NCBI RefSeq assembly: GCF_013343235.1
Contig: NZ_CP040094.1
Coordinates: forward strand, 5,451,001-5,515,000
Source of the DNA: Nostoc sp. TCL240-02
GTDB taxonomy: Bacteria; Cyanobacteriota; Cyanobacteriia; Cyanobacteriales; Nostocaceae
Direction: 5' to 3'
DNA: 64,000 nt
Made by a program: the position numbers and the translations under genes. Shown here piece by piece: positions 63,243 through 64,000 of this stretch; the first letter of the stretch is position 1, and each line of letters starts with the position of its first letter. Below the pieces are notes generated by a model. The model did not search any database and had not been told where the DNA came from. It saw only the letters and a list, made by a program, of their open reading frames with translations.

Positions 63243-63875
63243 ATGCTCCACATTCGTTTACCTGGTTTTGCTATCAAAATACTATACGGGGCTGTATTCA
63301 TATTTTTTCTGGCTTTTACCTTTACTCTTCCTGTGTCCGTACAAGCCAGGAAACATGGAAACTACATCAATACCCAACATTCCTTGGGAACTGTGGTCAA
63401 AGCCTCTGGTCCCTGCTTCAATAACAGCGATCGCTATGTAGACTGTGGTAATGGCACGGTGACTGATACTATGACTGGACTTATATGGCTCAAGAAGGCA
63501 GATTGTCTCGAAGCAACAGATTGGGCAACAGCCAACTATAAAGCCGCTGAGATTAAGAGCGGCGACTGCAATCTGTCGGATAACTCTTCTCCTGGCGATT
63601 GGCGTTTGCCGACCAAAGACGAGGTTACGGCGATATTACCTCCTTCAAATCTAAACTGTACTAATCCGACATTGGTAGACCAAGAAGGTGCAGGCTGCTT
63701 TGCACAGGGGACGCAGTGGGCTACCAGTATCCAGTTCAACTACTGGTCTAGTACTACGGGACCTTATCAGGAGGCTGGAAATTCTGCCTGGGCAATCTTC
63801 CTAAACTTTGGCGGCGTTATCAACACCAGTAAGCCGAGCCTCGTCTACGGTTGGCCTGTGCGTGGTACACCATAG
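63243..63875 (+). CDS. Exported DUF1566 (Lcl-like) domain protein
   Basis: 210 aa. Start at ATG 63243 (TTG at 63234 is the in-frame alternative). The N-terminal signal peptide ILYGAVFIFFLAFTFTLPVSVQA ends near residue 34. The body has the DUF1566 pattern: GTVTDTMTGLIWLKKADC, a WRLPTKDEV segment and a final YWSSTTGPY...AWAIFLNFGGVINTSKPSLVYGWPVRG. The fold is C-type-lectin-like and usually binds extracellular partners. It is directly before the Wzt-like gene. Confidence 0.85.
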   Translation: MLHIRLPGFAIKILYGAVFIFFLAFTFTLPVSVQARKHGNYINTQHSLGTVVKASGPCFNNSDRYVDCGNGTVTDTMTGLIWLKKADCLEATDWATANYKAAEIKSGDCNLSDNSSPGDWRLPTKDEVTAILPPSNLNCTNPTLVDQEGAGCFAQGTQWATSIQFNYWSSTTGPYQEAGNSAWAIFLNFGGVINTSKPSLVYGWPVRGTP

Positions 63876-63928
63876 TAACTTGGGTGTTTTAAGAGAACAG
63901 TTTTCGAGCTACTGAGAGTAATTTAATA

Positions 63929-64000
63929 ATGTCTGATACAGTAATTCGCGTTGAAAACCTCAGTAAAAAATACGTGTTGAGTCATCAACAAGAAGGTAGC
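63929..64000 (+). CDS. Start of ABC transporter ATPase, probably Wzt-like (cut by window end)
   Basis: ATG at 63929 gives MSDTVIRVENLSKKYVLSHQ, the typical N-terminus of an ABC ATP-binding protein of polysaccharide exporters. Only 24 codons are in the window, so Walker A is not seen. Assignment rests on the N-terminal motif and the Wzm-like gene upstream. Confidence 0.75.
   Translation, partial: MSDTVIRVENLSKKYVLSHQQEGS

Noticed and set aside
1..64000. CRISPR array or tRNA genes
   Set aside because: No evenly spaced 25-40 bp repeats with unique spacers and no cloverleaf with a T-loop were noticed; only short tandem and palindromic repeats are present.

Overview
The window comes from a filamentous, Nostoc-type heterocystous cyanobacterium. 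The evidence is psbB and psbT (photosystem II), a cyanobacterial-type S1 protein with three S1 domains, many HIP1 octamers (GCGATCGC), heptamer short tandem repeats, dispersed palindromic intergenic repeats, and a complete anabaenopeptin-type nonribosomal peptide cluster with homophenylalanine/homotyrosine precursor genes. Both ends of the window cut through genes.

Layout. (1) 1-3.1 kb: a minus-strand operon in which stop and start codons overlap. It encodes a P-loop ATPase with a probable VMAP-type HTH N-terminus, a small ORF built partly from dispersed repeats, and a membrane protein made of GVA repeats that is frameshifted inside the repeat tract. A divergent small membrane protein lies across an intergenic region with 10-bp-phased CCTAC motifs. 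(2) 3.2-7.3 kb: a peptide/nickel-type ABC permease and its lipoprotein binding protein, then a Dam-like adenine methyltransferase. (3) 7.5-13.4 kb: housekeeping genes (psbB, psbT, rpsA, a HAD phosphatase) and a Uma2-family protein. (4) 13.5-44.8 kb, minus strand: the peptide cluster, transcribed hphB, hphCD, small membrane protein, aptA, aptB, aptC, aptD, hphA, ABC exporter, then a coiled-coil/GUN4 protein and a small hypothetical. (5) 45-49.2 kb: a LamG-patatin phospholipase, three small genes upstream of it, a decayed second patatin copy, and a repeat-rich gap. (6) 49.2-52.8 kb: a CDF cation transporter and a GH31 alpha-glucosidase. (7) 52.9-64 kb: a surface polysaccharide locus with a Wzc-like chain-length/ATPase protein, a GT4 glycosyltransferase, a Wzm-like permease, three exported-type proteins and the start of a Wzt-like ATPase.

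How the genes work together. HphA, HphCD and HphB carry out a leucine-pathway-like chain extension of an aromatic 2-oxo acid. AptA (A-PCP-C-A-PCP-E), AptB (C-A-PCP), AptC (C-A-PCP-C-A-MT-PCP) and AptD (C-A-PCP-TE) supply six adenylation domains. Binding-pocket residues read by eye suggest Phe (exocyclic), a basic residue (D-Lys), Val/Ile, Hph/Hty, N-Me-Ala and a second aromatic residue. This is the anabaenopeptin architecture: a ureido-linked exocyclic residue on a lysine-closed five-residue ring.

Most unusual observations: an in-frame relic of an epimerase-domain C-terminus directly upstream of aptA, which suggests a lost second aptA starter gene; a heptamer tandem repeat translated inside the AptA epimerase domain; AptD looking like a recombinant of two AptC parts; duplicated 130-residue membrane proteins linked to an intact and a decayed patatin gene; a Lys-rich 9-bp repeat tract followed by a perfect 19-bp inverted repeat; and long perfect palindromes centred on HIP1. 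All assignments come from reading the sequence; no database search was run.
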